DNA from: Methylobacterium sp.
GTDB lineage: Bacteria; Pseudomonadota; Alphaproteobacteria; Rhizobiales; Beijerinckiaceae
Direction: 5' to 3'
DNA length: 33,445 nt
Assembly (NCBI RefSeq): GCF_019745455.1
Contig: NZ_JAIETD010000099.1
Span: 1-33,445 of the forward strand
Below, in pieces: positions 8,043 through 15,796 of this stretch. The notes under the pieces were generated by a model, which worked only from the letters and a program-made list of their open reading frames with translations, was not told where the DNA came from and did not search any database. Position 1 is the stretch's first letter. The number at the start of each line of letters is the position of its first letter. A program made the translations under genes and the position numbers.

Positions 8043-8480
8043 ATGATGACCGACACACCATCCGCAGTGGCCCTGCCAGTAACCATCGCGCCTTCGATGG
8101 ATCGGCTGCCCACCCCAACGGGGAGCTGGTTCGCCGGACTCGGCACGCTTACCGGCTTGGGGGCCTTGGTGGCATCGTCCTGCTGCGCCCTGCCGGTCGC
8201 ACTCACCAGCCTGGGGGCGACGGGCGCCGTGTTCGGCGGTTTGGCCATGTTGTCGAACATCCGTCCGCTCCTGCTCGGCGGGGCCGCACTGGCACTTGTC
8301 ATCGGATGGGGCCTATTCCTCCATCGCCGGGCGACGGAATGCGACATGGCCAGCACATGTGCTCGCACCGGATCATCCTGGCCCAAGGCTGCCCTCCTCG
8401 GGGTTGGGACGGCGCTGGTCGACTTGGCGCTCATGTGGGAAACCTACCTTGAGCCCATCGTGCTCAGGGCGATGCGTTGA
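8043..8480 (+). CDS. merT: MerT-like mercuric ion transporter
   Basis: A small inner-membrane protein that passes Hg(II) from periplasm to cytoplasm. The first transmembrane helix carries the paired cysteines C47-C48 in LVASSCCALPVALTSLGATGA, the defining MerT feature. A second Cys pair (C100, C106) sits in the loop after a further helix, as in three-helix MerT proteins. An in-frame ATG at 8028 lies upstream of the predicted transcription start, so ATG 8043 or 8046 is the more likely start. No strong ribosome-binding site is visible, and the message may be nearly leaderless. No MerP or MerA follows. Confidence 0.8.
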   Translation: MMTDTPSAVALPVTIAPSMDRLPTPTGSWFAGLGTLTGLGALVASSCCALPVALTSLGATGAVFGGLAMLSNIRPLLLGGAALALVIGWGLFLHRRATECDMASTCARTGSSWPKAALLGVGTALVDLALMWETYLEPIVLRAMR

Positions 8481-8485
8481 GGCGG

Positions 8486-8719
8486 ATGATGCAGCTTCAA
8501 TCCACTCTTACCTGCCCGCGTTGCAGCCATCCGACGACGGAAACGATGCCGACGGACGCGTGCCAGTTCTTCTACGAGTGCACCGGCTGCGGCACGCTCC
8601 TGCGCCCGAACGCGGGCGACTGCTGCGTGTTCTGCTCGTTCGGTGACGTTCCATGCCCGCCGATCCAAGAAGCCCGTCAGAGCGGTCAACCTGCGCGTTG
8701 CTGCTCGGGACCTCCTTGA
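8486..8719 (+). CDS. GDCCVxC-domain small Cys-rich protein
   Basis: A 77-residue protein with a CPRC zinc-ribbon-like pair near the N-terminus, CTGCG in the middle, then GDCCVFCSFG-x-VPCPP and a final ARCCSG. The GDCCVxC motif names a small (seleno)protein family found beside mercury and other metal genes. Here every position is a normal Cys codon, with no in-frame TGA. It begins 5 bases after merT stops, with GAGG overlapping the merT stop as ribosome-binding site. ATG 8486 and 8489 are both possible starts. A thiol metal-binding or reducing role is an inference; the family has no settled function that I know. Confidence 0.75.
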   Translation: MMQLQSTLTCPRCSHPTTETMPTDACQFFYECTGCGTLLRPNAGDCCVFCSFGDVPCPPIQEARQSGQPARCCSGPP

Positions 8720-8872
8720 ACTGCGGATCGGACAGGTAGCGAGCCCGCACGGTCCACATTCAGGCAGTCTTGTACGGGCAGATCCGGCCTCTTGCAGAAC
8801 GCCGTCCGACGCTTGGCAGAGCGCATTCCGCTCTTTGTCCTGCATTGCCTTGGGCAACCGCCGCAAAGACGG

Positions 8873-8961
8873 TCGGCGCCTTCGGTCGCTTGCTACAACC
8901 TCCTAACCGTGCTCGCCTCCGGAATGTCGCTCTCGCCCTATCGCTCTGGCGCGTCAGATAG
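8873..8961 (+). pseudogene. Remnant of an MFS permease C-terminus
   Basis: The last residues NVALALSLWRVR and stop at 8959-8961 are the same as the end of the intact MFS gene (stop 7336-7338). Just before, in another frame, YNLLTVLAS aligns with YAVLTVVAL of that protein, so a frameshift separates the two pieces. Nucleotide differences show this is a diverged relative rather than a fresh duplication. No further MFS sequence can be recognised in 8720-8872, so the rest of the gene is gone. Confidence 0.6.
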
Positions 8962-8988
8962 ACTCTGTCCCTTCCTCGTCGGCGCCTG

Positions 8989-9393
8989 ATGTGGCATCGT
9001 CCTGTCGTGACCTTCTGGACTGCCCTACGGCAGCTGCTTCCGCTCCTCGCGGTTGTCAGCCTCGCCCTTGCGCCGGTGACCGCATCCGCGGCCGCCTCGG
9101 GCATGCGTGCGGCCATGGCCGTGCAGAGCCACGCCATGGCGATGCCAGACGAGCCCATGGACGGAATGGCGATGGACGACATGCCGTGCTGTCCCAAGGA
9201 GCAGCCGGAGATGCCTGACTGCTCGAAGGGCTGCCCGCTCATGGCGCTTTGCCTGGCGAAGGTGGCCACCGGCCTGCCTGGCGCATTAGGGCTGCCGGCG
9301 CGCGTCTCGTTGGTCGAGGGATCCGCCTGGTCCGTGACCGCCTCCTTCGACAGCCTCTCGCAAGGGCCACCCACCGAGCCTCCCCGAGCCTGA
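8989..9393 (+). CDS. Secreted Met/Cys-rich protein preceding cusBA
   Basis: I do not recognise a named family. The 134-residue protein has a clear signal peptide (hydrophobic LLPLLAVVSLALAPVTASAAA, residues about 16-36). A methionine-rich stretch follows (MAMPDEPMDGMAMDDM), then a cysteine cluster, CCPKEQPEMPDCSKGCPLMALC. Both ligand types suit Cu(I) in the periplasm, and the position at the head of the cusBA block supports a copper role. Some DUF2946-like proteins show similar composition, but I cannot confirm membership. The start is ATG 8989; the ribosome-binding site is weak. A function as copper scavenger or chaperone is an inference. Confidence 0.7.
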   Translation: MWHRPVVTFWTALRQLLPLLAVVSLALAPVTASAAASGMRAAMAVQSHAMAMPDEPMDGMAMDDMPCCPKEQPEMPDCSKGCPLMALCLAKVATGLPGALGLPARVSLVEGSAWSVTASFDSLSQGPPTEPPRA

Positions 9394-9472
9394 ACCCGAT
9401 GCCGCCGGCGCCCGCGCCGGTCGATCCCGCGTGCCTGAAGGCCCGGGTTCCTTCGTGTTCAGGAGACCTCTC

Positions 9473-9871
9473 ATGGTGACCAAGACATCGTTCTCGCGCG
9501 CCCTCACGGCAGCGCTGCTCGGCCTCGCCCTCACCGCCTCGGCCCGGGCCGACACCAAGGACTACGAGTTCCAGCTCGTGAAGGACGAGGCCAAGCAGGG
9601 CGAGGCCATCCTCGACGTCCGCCTCGTCGACAAGCGTACGGCCAAGCCCGTGCCGGACGCCGTCATCTTCGCCAAGCGCATCGACATGGCTCCCGACGAC
9701 ATGGAAACCATGACCTCGAAGATCGAGCAACTGCCTTCGCCGGAGCCGGGCATCTACCGCTTCAAGACGAAGCTGACGATGGCCGGCGGCTGGCGCCTCT
9801 CTCTCGGGGCAAAGGTCCAGGGTGAGACTGGCACCGTCGAGACCAAGCTGGTGCTCAAGGCGACCAAGTGA
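9473..9871 (+). CDS. FixH/YtkA-like periplasmic protein of RND operon
   Basis: A 132-residue exported protein with signal peptide residues 1-24 (ALLGLALTASARA), followed by an Ig-like beta domain. DYEFQLVKDEAK, ILDVRLVDKRTAKPVPDA and GIYRFKTKLTMAGGWRLSLGAKV resemble the FixH/YtkA-like family. Such proteins are often encoded just before heavy-metal RND adaptors. AGGAGA at 9461-9466 is a good ribosome-binding site for ATG 9473, so the longer upstream GTG frame is rejected. Its stop overlaps the GTG start of the adaptor (GTGA at 9868-9871), indicating translational coupling. The exact role in efflux is unknown. Confidence 0.8.
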   Translation: MVTKTSFSRALTAALLGLALTASARADTKDYEFQLVKDEAKQGEAILDVRLVDKRTAKPVPDAVIFAKRIDMAPDDMETMTSKIEQLPSPEPGIYRFKTKLTMAGGWRLSLGAKVQGETGTVETKLVLKATK

Positions 9872-11370
9872 GCCGGAAGGCATGGCTGGCCGGGATCCTC
9901 GCCGCGCTCGCAGCGGGGGGCCTGGGCTATGTTGCGGGGCAGGACGGCAGCCCCGTGCCGGCGCTTGTCCAGCAAGCGCGGACCGGTTTCGCCCACTGGC
10001 TACCGGGAGCGAAGCCGGCGTCCACGATGCCGGTTCCTGCATCGAACAAGGTGACGGGTCCGGTGATCTACTATCAGGACCCGGACGGGAAGCCGTCCTA
10101 CTCCTCCGAGCCGAAGCGCACCGTGGACGGCCGCGAGTACCGCGCCGTTCGCGCGAGCGAGGATCTGCGCTTCGAGGAACCCGACGAGCAGGAGGGGATG
10201 TCCGACGCCGGCCATGGCGACATGGCCATGGGACGGCAGGCGGCGGCGGGGACCGCAAGCCGCAAGGTGCGCTTTTACCGCAATCCGATGGGGCTGCCCG
10301 ATACCTCGCCGGTGCCGAAGAAGGACTCGATGGGGATGGAGTACCTCCCCGTCTACGAGGACGAGGCCGGCGACGAGGGCGTCGTCAGGATCTCCCCCGG
10401 CAGGATACAAAGGACGGGGGTGCGGTCGGAAACGGTGGGGCGCCGCGTCGTCTCCCGTCCCGTGCGGGTTCCTGGTACCCTCCAGCCGGACGACCGTCGC
10501 ATTACGGTGGTCTCGACCCGCTCTGACGCCTTCGTCAACCATGTCGAGAACGTCACGGTGGGCGACGTCGTGCGCCAGGGCCAACCCCTTGTCGAAGTCT
10601 ACTCGCCCGAGATCAACGCCGCGGCCGCCCAGCTGATCGCCAATCCCGGCTTCGACGGCTCGCGCCGGCGCCTGCAGAACCTGAACGTCCCGGCCGAGGT
10701 CATCGCCGAGATGGAGCGTACCCGTAAGGTGCCGGCCGCCATCATGTGGTCGTCGCCGCGCGACGGCGTGGTTCTGGAGCGAGGGGCCATCGAGGGCATG
10801 AGGGCGCCGGCCGGCATGGTCCTGTTCAGGATCGCCGACCTCTCGCTGATGTGGCTCATGGCCGACGTGCCCGAGCACGACCTCGGCAGCGTGAGGGTCG
10901 GGCAGGCCGTCACGGTCCGGGCGCGCGCCCTTTCGGGCCGGACCTTCACGGGCAAGGTCGACGTCATCTACCCGCAGCTCAACCGGGAGACCCGGACGGT
11001 GCGCCTGCGCATCGCCTTGGCCAATCCGGATGCCGTCCTCCTCGCCGACATGTACGCAGACGTGGAGATCGCCACGGGTCGGCCCGAGCCGGTCGTCGCG
11101 GTACCGGACGACGCGGTCATCGATACCGGGGACAGGCAAGTGGTCCTTCTCGACAAGGGAGAGGGTCGCTTCGAGCCGCGGCCGGTCAAGGTCGGCGCCC
11201 GGGGCGGCGGGTACGTCGAGATCCGGGACGGGGTCGAGGCCGGCGAGCGGGTCGTGACCTCGGCCAACTTCCTGATCGATGCCGAGAGTAACCTTAAGGC
11301 GGCCCTGCAGGGACTGGCGGCCGCGCCGCCGACGAGACCTCAGGCTGCGGTCGAGGGGACGCCCCGATGA
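9868..11370 (+). CDS. cusB: CusB-like periplasmic adaptor with two heavy-metal-binding domains
   Basis: The membrane-fusion subunit of a Cu(I)/Ag(I) efflux pump. One N-terminal membrane anchor (residues about 5-24) leads to two heavy-metal-binding repeats: VIYYQDPDGKPSYSS (about 64-93) and VRFYRNPMGLPDTSPVPKKDSMGMEYLPVY (about 133-162). A Met/His linker between them contains GHGDMAMG. The adaptor domains follow (GTLQPDDRRITVVSTRSDAFVNHV, VGDVVRQGQPLVEVYSPEI, barrel and C-terminal region). At 500 residues it is longer than E. coli CusB (about 400) because of the N-terminal additions. It starts with GTG overlapping the previous gene. Its last codons overlap cusA by 4 bases. Confidence 0.92.
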   Translation: MSRKAWLAGILAALAAGGLGYVAGQDGSPVPALVQQARTGFAHWLPGAKPASTMPVPASNKVTGPVIYYQDPDGKPSYSSEPKRTVDGREYRAVRASEDLRFEEPDEQEGMSDAGHGDMAMGRQAAAGTASRKVRFYRNPMGLPDTSPVPKKDSMGMEYLPVYEDEAGDEGVVRISPGRIQRTGVRSETVGRRVVSRPVRVPGTLQPDDRRITVVSTRSDAFVNHVENVTVGDVVRQGQPLVEVYSPEINAAAAQLIANPGFDGSRRRLQNLNVPAEVIAEMERTRKVPAAIMWSSPRDGVVLERGAIEGMRAPAGMVLFRIADLSLMWLMADVPEHDLGSVRVGQAVTVRARALSGRTFTGKVDVIYPQLNRETRTVRLRIALANPDAVLLADMYADVEIATGRPEPVVAVPDDAVIDTGDRQVVLLDKGEGRFEPRPVKVGARGGGYVEIRDGVEAGERVVTSANFLIDAESNLKAALQGLAAAPPTRPQAAVEGTPR

Positions 11371-14300
11371 TCGCGCGCCTCATCGGCTGGTCGGCCCGCA
11401 ACCTCGTCCTGATCCTCATCGGCACCGTCTTCGCGGTCGGGGCCGGGCTCCATGCCATGCGGACCCTACCGCTCGACGCCATCCCCGACCTCTCGGACGT
11501 GCAGACCATCGTCTACACCGAGTACCCGGGCCAGGCGCCACAGGTAGTCGAGGACCAGGTCACCTACCCCCTCACGACGGCCATGCTGACGGTGCCGAAG
11601 TCGAAGGTGGTGCGCGGCTTTTCCTTCTTCGGCGTCTCGTTCGTCTACGTCATCTTCGAGGATGGCACCGACCCGTACTGGGCTCGCTCGCGGGTGCTGG
11701 AATATCTCAGCGCCGCCGGACGCCGTCTTCCCGCAGGCGTCACGCCGACCCTCGGGCCCGACGCCACGGGGGTGGGCTGGGTCTATCAATACGCCGTGGT
11801 CGCCAAGCAGCAGACCCTGGCCGAAATGCGCTCGCTCCAGGACTGGGTCATTCGCTTCGGCGCCTCCCGCGCCGAGGGCGTGGCCGAGGTCGCGAGCGTC
11901 GGCGGCTTCGTCAAGCAGTACAACGTCGTCGTCGACCCCAACCGCCTGCGGGCCCAGGGCGTCTCGATGGGCAGGCTGCGCGACGCCATCCGGTCGAGCA
12001 ACGCGGATGTCGGCGGCCGCACGGTCGAGCTCAGCGAGTTCGAGTTCGTGGTGCGGGGCCGCGGCTACCTGAAGAACATCGCCGACATCGAGAGCATCGT
12101 CCTGAAGACCGATGCGGGCACGCCCTTGCGGGTCCGCGACGTGGCCCGGGTCGAGCTCGGCCCGGACGAGCGCAGGGGCATCACGGAGTTGAACGGAGAG
12201 GGCGAGGTTGCCGGCGGCATCGTCCTGCAGCGATTCGGCGCCAACGCGCTGAGCGTCATCCAGAGCGCGAAGGCGCGGCTCGCCGAGATGGCGGCGAGCC
12301 TGCCGACGGGCACCGAGATCCTGCCCGTCTACGACCGCTCCGGGCTGATCGAGGCGGCCATCGCAACCCTGAAGACCACGCTCGTCGAGGAAAGCATCGT
12401 CGTCTCGCTCGTGTGCATCGTGTTCCTCCTGCACGTCCGCAGCGCGCTGGTCGCCATCCTGATGCTGCCGGTCGGCATCCTGATGGCGTTCACGGGCATG
12501 AAGGCGCTGGGGCTCGGCGCCAACGTCATGTCCCTCGGGGGCATCGCCATCGCGGTCGGGGCCATGATCGACGCGGCCATCGTGATGATCGAGAACGCCC
12601 ACAAGCACCTGGAGCGCTCCCCGCCGGGCAAGCCGCGCGTGGAAGTGCTGATCGAGGCAGCCGGCGAGGTCGGACCGTCGCTGTTCTTCTCGCTCCTCAT
12701 CATCACCGTGTCGTTCCTGCCCATCTTCACCCTGGAGAGCCAGGAGGGGCGGCTGTTCGGCCCCCTGGCCTTCACCAAGACCTTCGCCATGGCGGCGGCC
12801 GCCCTCCTGTCGGTGACCCTCGTCCCGGCCCTGATGGTGCTGTTCGTCCGGGGCCGGATCGTCCCGGAACACCGCAACCCGGTAAACCGCCTCCTGATCG
12901 CGCTCTACCGACCGGTTATCCGCGGGGTTCTGAGGGCGCGGGTCCTCACGGTACTGGCCTCGCTCGTCGTTCTCGGCCTGACGGTCTGGCCGGCCCGCCA
13001 GCTCGGGTCGGAGTTCATGCCCGAGCTGAACGAGGGCACCATGATGTACATGCCCACCACGCTGCCCGGCATCTCGGTGACCAAGGCCGGCGAGCTTCTC
13101 GCCACGCAAGACCGGATCATCAAGTCCTTTCCGGAGGTGGCCTCGGTCTATGGCAAGGCCGGGCGCGCCGCGACCGCGACGGACCCGGCCCCGAGCGAGA
13201 TGTTCGAGACGATCATCAACCTGAAGCCGCAGGAATCGTGGAGACCCGGCGTGACGCCGGCGAGCCTCAAGGCCGAGATGGACGCGGCCCTGCAGTTCCC
13301 CGGCGTCTCCAATGCCTGGACCCAGCCGATCCGCGCCCGCATCGACATGCTGGCCACCGGCATCCGCACGCCGGTCGGGATCAAGGTCCTGGGAAATGAC
13401 CTCGCCGAGATGGAAGGCGTGGCCCGCCAGGTCGAGGCGGTGATGAAGGCCGTGCCGGGTACGTCGAGCGCCTACGCGGAACGGGTGATCGGCGGCTACT
13501 TCCTCGACATAACGCCGGACCGCGAGGCGCTCGGACGCTATGGCCTGACGGTCGGCGAGGTGCAGGACGTAATCGCGATGGCGCTAGGAGGCGAGACCGT
13601 CACGAACACCGTTGAGGGCCGCGAGCGCTACACCGTGAACGTGCGCTACCCGCGTGCCTTCCGTTCGAACCCGCAGGCCATCGCCACGGAGGTCCAGGTA
13701 CCGATGGCGAGCGGCGGAACGGTGCCGCTAGGCGAGGTCGCCAAGGTGCAGCTGGCGCGCGGACCGACCACCATCCGGACGGAGAACGGCAAGCTTGCGG
13801 TCTACGTCTTCGTCGACGTGACGGGACGCGACCTCGGCGGCTACGTCGCGGAAGCCAAGGCGGCGGTGACGGGCGAGGTGAGGCTGCCGCCGGGCACCAC
13901 GCTGCAATGGAGCGGCCAGGTCGAGTACCTGGAGCGGGCGGAGGCACGATTGAGGATCGTGGTGCCGCTCACGCTCCTGACCGTGTTCCTGCTGCTCTAC
14001 CTCAACTTCCGCCGCCTCGCCGAGACGTTCATCGTCATGCTGTCGCTGCCCTTCGCCCTTGTCGGCGGGATCTGGCTGATGTGGTGGATGGGCTTCAACA
14101 TGTCGGTCGCTGTGGCGGTGGGCTTCATCGCGCTGGCCGGCGTGGCCGCGGAAACCGGAGTGATCATGCTGGTCTACCTCGACCACGCCCTGAGGGACGT
14201 GCGCGAGGACTGCGAGCGGCAGGGACGTCCCTTCACGCGGGAGGATCTGCGGCAGGCCATCATGGTCGGCGCAGTCGAGCGGGTTCGCCCCAAGGTGATG

Positions 14301-14540
14301 ACGGTCGTGGCCATCATGGGTGGGCTCCTGCCGATCCTCTGGAGCACGGGCTCGGGCTCGGAGGTGATGCAGCGCATCGCGGTTCCGATGATCGGCGGCA
14401 TGGTGTCCTCGACGGTGCTGACCCTCGTCGTGATCCCGGCGGTCTATGCCCTCTTGAAGGGACGCGGGTTGCCGCGCGAACGTCCGTGCGTTCCGTCGCG
14501 GTCGAAAGAACCACAACTTTTCCAGCCCGCCGCCGAGTGA
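11367..14540 (+). CDS. cusA: CusA-type Cu(I)/Ag(I) RND efflux pump
   Basis: A 1057-residue inner-membrane RND transporter of the heavy-metal (HME) group, exporting monovalent copper/silver through a tripartite complex. Three methionines that line the E. coli CusA metal path are conserved in context and spacing. These are M562 (YMPTTLPG), M612 (SEMFETIINLKP) and M661 (RIDMLATGI), equivalent to M573, M623 and M672. The proton-relay helix reads AVGAMIDAAIVMIENAHK, with D402 and E409. ATG 11367 overlaps the adaptor's stop. No outer-membrane factor (cusC) or cusF is next to it. The two metal-binding repeats in the adaptor may replace CusF, which is an inference. Confidence 0.95.
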   Translation: MIARLIGWSARNLVLILIGTVFAVGAGLHAMRTLPLDAIPDLSDVQTIVYTEYPGQAPQVVEDQVTYPLTTAMLTVPKSKVVRGFSFFGVSFVYVIFEDGTDPYWARSRVLEYLSAAGRRLPAGVTPTLGPDATGVGWVYQYAVVAKQQTLAEMRSLQDWVIRFGASRAEGVAEVASVGGFVKQYNVVVDPNRLRAQGVSMGRLRDAIRSSNADVGGRTVELSEFEFVVRGRGYLKNIADIESIVLKTDAGTPLRVRDVARVELGPDERRGITELNGEGEVAGGIVLQRFGANALSVIQSAKARLAEMAASLPTGTEILPVYDRSGLIEAAIATLKTTLVEESIVVSLVCIVFLLHVRSALVAILMLPVGILMAFTGMKALGLGANVMSLGGIAIAVGAMIDAAIVMIENAHKHLERSPPGKPRVEVLIEAAGEVGPSLFFSLLIITVSFLPIFTLESQEGRLFGPLAFTKTFAMAAAALLSVTLVPALMVLFVRGRIVPEHRNPVNRLLIALYRPVIRGVLRARVLTVLASLVVLGLTVWPARQLGSEFMPELNEGTMMYMPTTLPGISVTKAGELLATQDRIIKSFPEVASVYGKAGRAATATDPAPSEMFETIINLKPQESWRPGVTPASLKAEMDAALQFPGVSNAWTQPIRARIDMLATGIRTPVGIKVLGNDLAEMEGVARQVEAVMKAVPGTSSAYAERVIGGYFLDITPDREALGRYGLTVGEVQDVIAMALGGETVTNTVEGRERYTVNVRYPRAFRSNPQAIATEVQVPMASGGTVPLGEVAKVQLARGPTTIRTENGKLAVYVFVDVTGRDLGGYVAEAKAAVTGEVRLPPGTTLQWSGQVEYLERAEARLRIVVPLTLLTVFLLLYLNFRRLAETFIVMLSLPFALVGGIWLMWWMGFNMSVAVAVGFIALAGVAAETGVIMLVYLDHALRDVREDCERQGRPFTREDLRQAIMVGAVERVRPKVMTVVAIMGGLLPILWSTGSGSEVMQRIAVPMIGGMVSSTVLTLVVIPAVYALLKGRGLPRERPCVPSRSKEPQLFQPAAE

Positions 14541-14572
14541 CGGCGTTTCGGTATCTCATGAGGGGATTTTAC

Positions 14573-15049
14573 ATGGTCGAGACATCGAGGATGAGCCGAC
14601 GCGGAATGCTCGCGGGCCTGGTATCCATCGCCTTCGTCGGGAGTGCAGGCGCCGTCGAGGCCCTGCCCGAGATCGCGGTGACGAAGGACCCGAGCTGTGC
14701 CTGCTGCGACGCCTGGGTGGCGCATCTGCGGGCCGCCGGCTTTCCCGTGACCGTCACGGTGGCCGCCGTGAATCCGCTGAAGTTCCGGCTCGGCGTCCCG
14801 CGCGATTTGTTCTCTTGCCATACTGCCCAGGTCGGCGGTTACGTGGTCGAGGGTCACGTCCCGGCGGCGGAGATCAGGCGCCTACTCGTGGAAAAGCCGG
14901 CGGGTACCGGCCTTTCCGTGCCCGGCATGCCTGCCGGTTCGCCTGGCATGGAGGTCGAGGGCATGGAACCGGAGACGTACGATATCGTCCTTTTCGGGCC
15001 GGGCGGACGGAGCACCTTTGCGCGTTACCGTGGCGGAGAGGCGGCATGA
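14573..15049 (+). CDS. DUF411 metal-binding protein
   Basis: A 158-residue exported DUF411 protein, a family repeatedly linked to copper and silver resistance (CopG-like). The N-terminus SRRGMLAGLVSIAFVGSAGA has a twin arginine, so Tat export is possible. The conserved cysteines are in DPSCACCDAWVAHLRAAGF and FSCHTAQVGGYVVEGHVP. The MPAGSPGMEVEGME part adds methionines near the C-terminus. GAGGGG 10 bases upstream fits ATG 14573. ATG 14558 in the same frame is an alternative. It lies 32 bases behind cusA, presumably in the same transcript. Confidence 0.88.
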   Translation: MVETSRMSRRGMLAGLVSIAFVGSAGAVEALPEIAVTKDPSCACCDAWVAHLRAAGFPVTVTVAAVNPLKFRLGVPRDLFSCHTAQVGGYVVEGHVPAAEIRRLLVEKPAGTGLSVPGMPAGSPGMEVEGMEPETYDIVLFGPGGRSTFARYRGGEAA

Positions 15050-15103
15050 CCATTCGGCGGCGGCCATCCTATGTTCGAGGAAGCCGTCGTCGTCAGTGGG
15101 AGA

Positions 15104-15124
15104 GAGGGCCCGCAAGGGGCCCTC
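15104..15124. terminator. Strong hairpin between converging genes
   Basis: GAGGGCCC (15104-15111) and GGGCCCTC (15117-15124) form a perfect 8-bp GC-rich stem with the 5-base loop GCAAG. It lies between the stop of the DUF411 gene on the plus strand and the stop of the His-rich gene on the minus strand. It could stop transcription from both sides. No clear T-run follows on either strand, so it would be a non-canonical or Rho-assisted stop. Confidence 0.5.
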
Positions 15125-15135
15125 AACAGTGTCGT

Positions 15136-15399
15136 TCAGTAACCGCGATGGCGATGCATGTGCCGGTGGTGATGCCCGTGGCGCATCATGTGATGGCCTC
15201 GGTGATGACCGCGTCCCATGTGGTGGCCGCGATGGTGACCGTGGCCGCGCATGCCATGGTGACCGTCCCGTCGCACCTGAACGACCTCGGCCGAGCTCTC
15301 GACCGCGCCGATCATGCCGGGCGCCGCAGATGCCGGGGCAGCTAGGCTCGCTGCGCCCAGCGTGGCTAGAACGGCGATAGCAAACAACGACTTCCTCAT
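15136..15399 (-). CDS. Secreted His/Met/Gly-rich small protein
   Basis: This 87-residue protein has a textbook signal peptide (MRKSLFAIAVLATLGAASLAAPASA, cleavage near residue 25). After a short spacer the mature part is a low-complexity tail of GHH, RGHH and HMHRH repeats with about 18 histidines and several methionines. Such tails bind Cu, Ni or Zn. It belongs to no family I can name. It stands alone on the minus strand between copper genes, with a hairpin behind its stop. A periplasmic metal-buffer role is an inference from composition and location. The tail could also just be fast-evolving low complexity. Confidence 0.7.
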   Translation of the reverse strand: MRKSLFAIAVLATLGAASLAAPASAAPGMIGAVESSAEVVQVRRDGHHGMRGHGHHRGHHMGRGHHRGHHMMRHGHHHRHMHRHRGY

Positions 15400-15796
15400 G
15401 GATTCCTCGTCTCGTTATTGTCGGCGATGCGTCGGATGTGACCTCGACCGAGACCAGGGAACGGCGCCGCTTCGGTGACCGTTCCGGAAGTTGGGTGGTT
15501 CTTCGCGCTGCTAGCTAACGGAACCTGTTTCCCAAGCAGTGGCATCCCGGGCGCGCATCGGCCCAGCCCTCCCGGCGATGATCCCTCGCCCATTCACACG
15601 ACTGTCTTCATCGGCTCCACGACCACCATCCGGGGCGGTCGGCCGTTGCAGCAGCGAGCGACAGCCTCTTCGATCCAGGCTTCAGGCATCGCATTTACCG
15701 GCCGTTCGGCATGTTTGGAACGTTGCGGTGCACCCTTTGGGCGGCATTAAGGACGGCGAGCCACGATTCCACTCCACGACGAAGGGAGGCGGGATC
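15400..15796. other. Gene-poor gap between His-rich gene and acyltransferase
   Basis: This 397-base stretch must hold the promoters of the two divergent genes around it, but I see no clear -35/-10 pair. A 31-codon minus-strand frame at 15594-15689 (MPEAWIEEAVARCCNG at its start) is open but has no ribosome-binding site. I do not call it a gene. No repeats or RNA genes were recognised. Confidence 0.4.

Noticed and set aside
7447..8046. 199-codon plus-strand frame over merR
   Set aside because: It overlaps merR entirely on the opposite strand and has no protein-family character. merR has clear domains and cysteines.
8486..8719. Selenocysteine reading of the GDCCVxC protein
   Set aside because: All motif positions are Cys codons, and no in-frame TGA precedes the normal stop.
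15594..15689. 31-codon minus-strand frame (MPEAWIEEAVARCCNG at its start)
   Set aside because: It looks protein-like, but it has no ribosome-binding site and no recognised family, and it is too short to trust.
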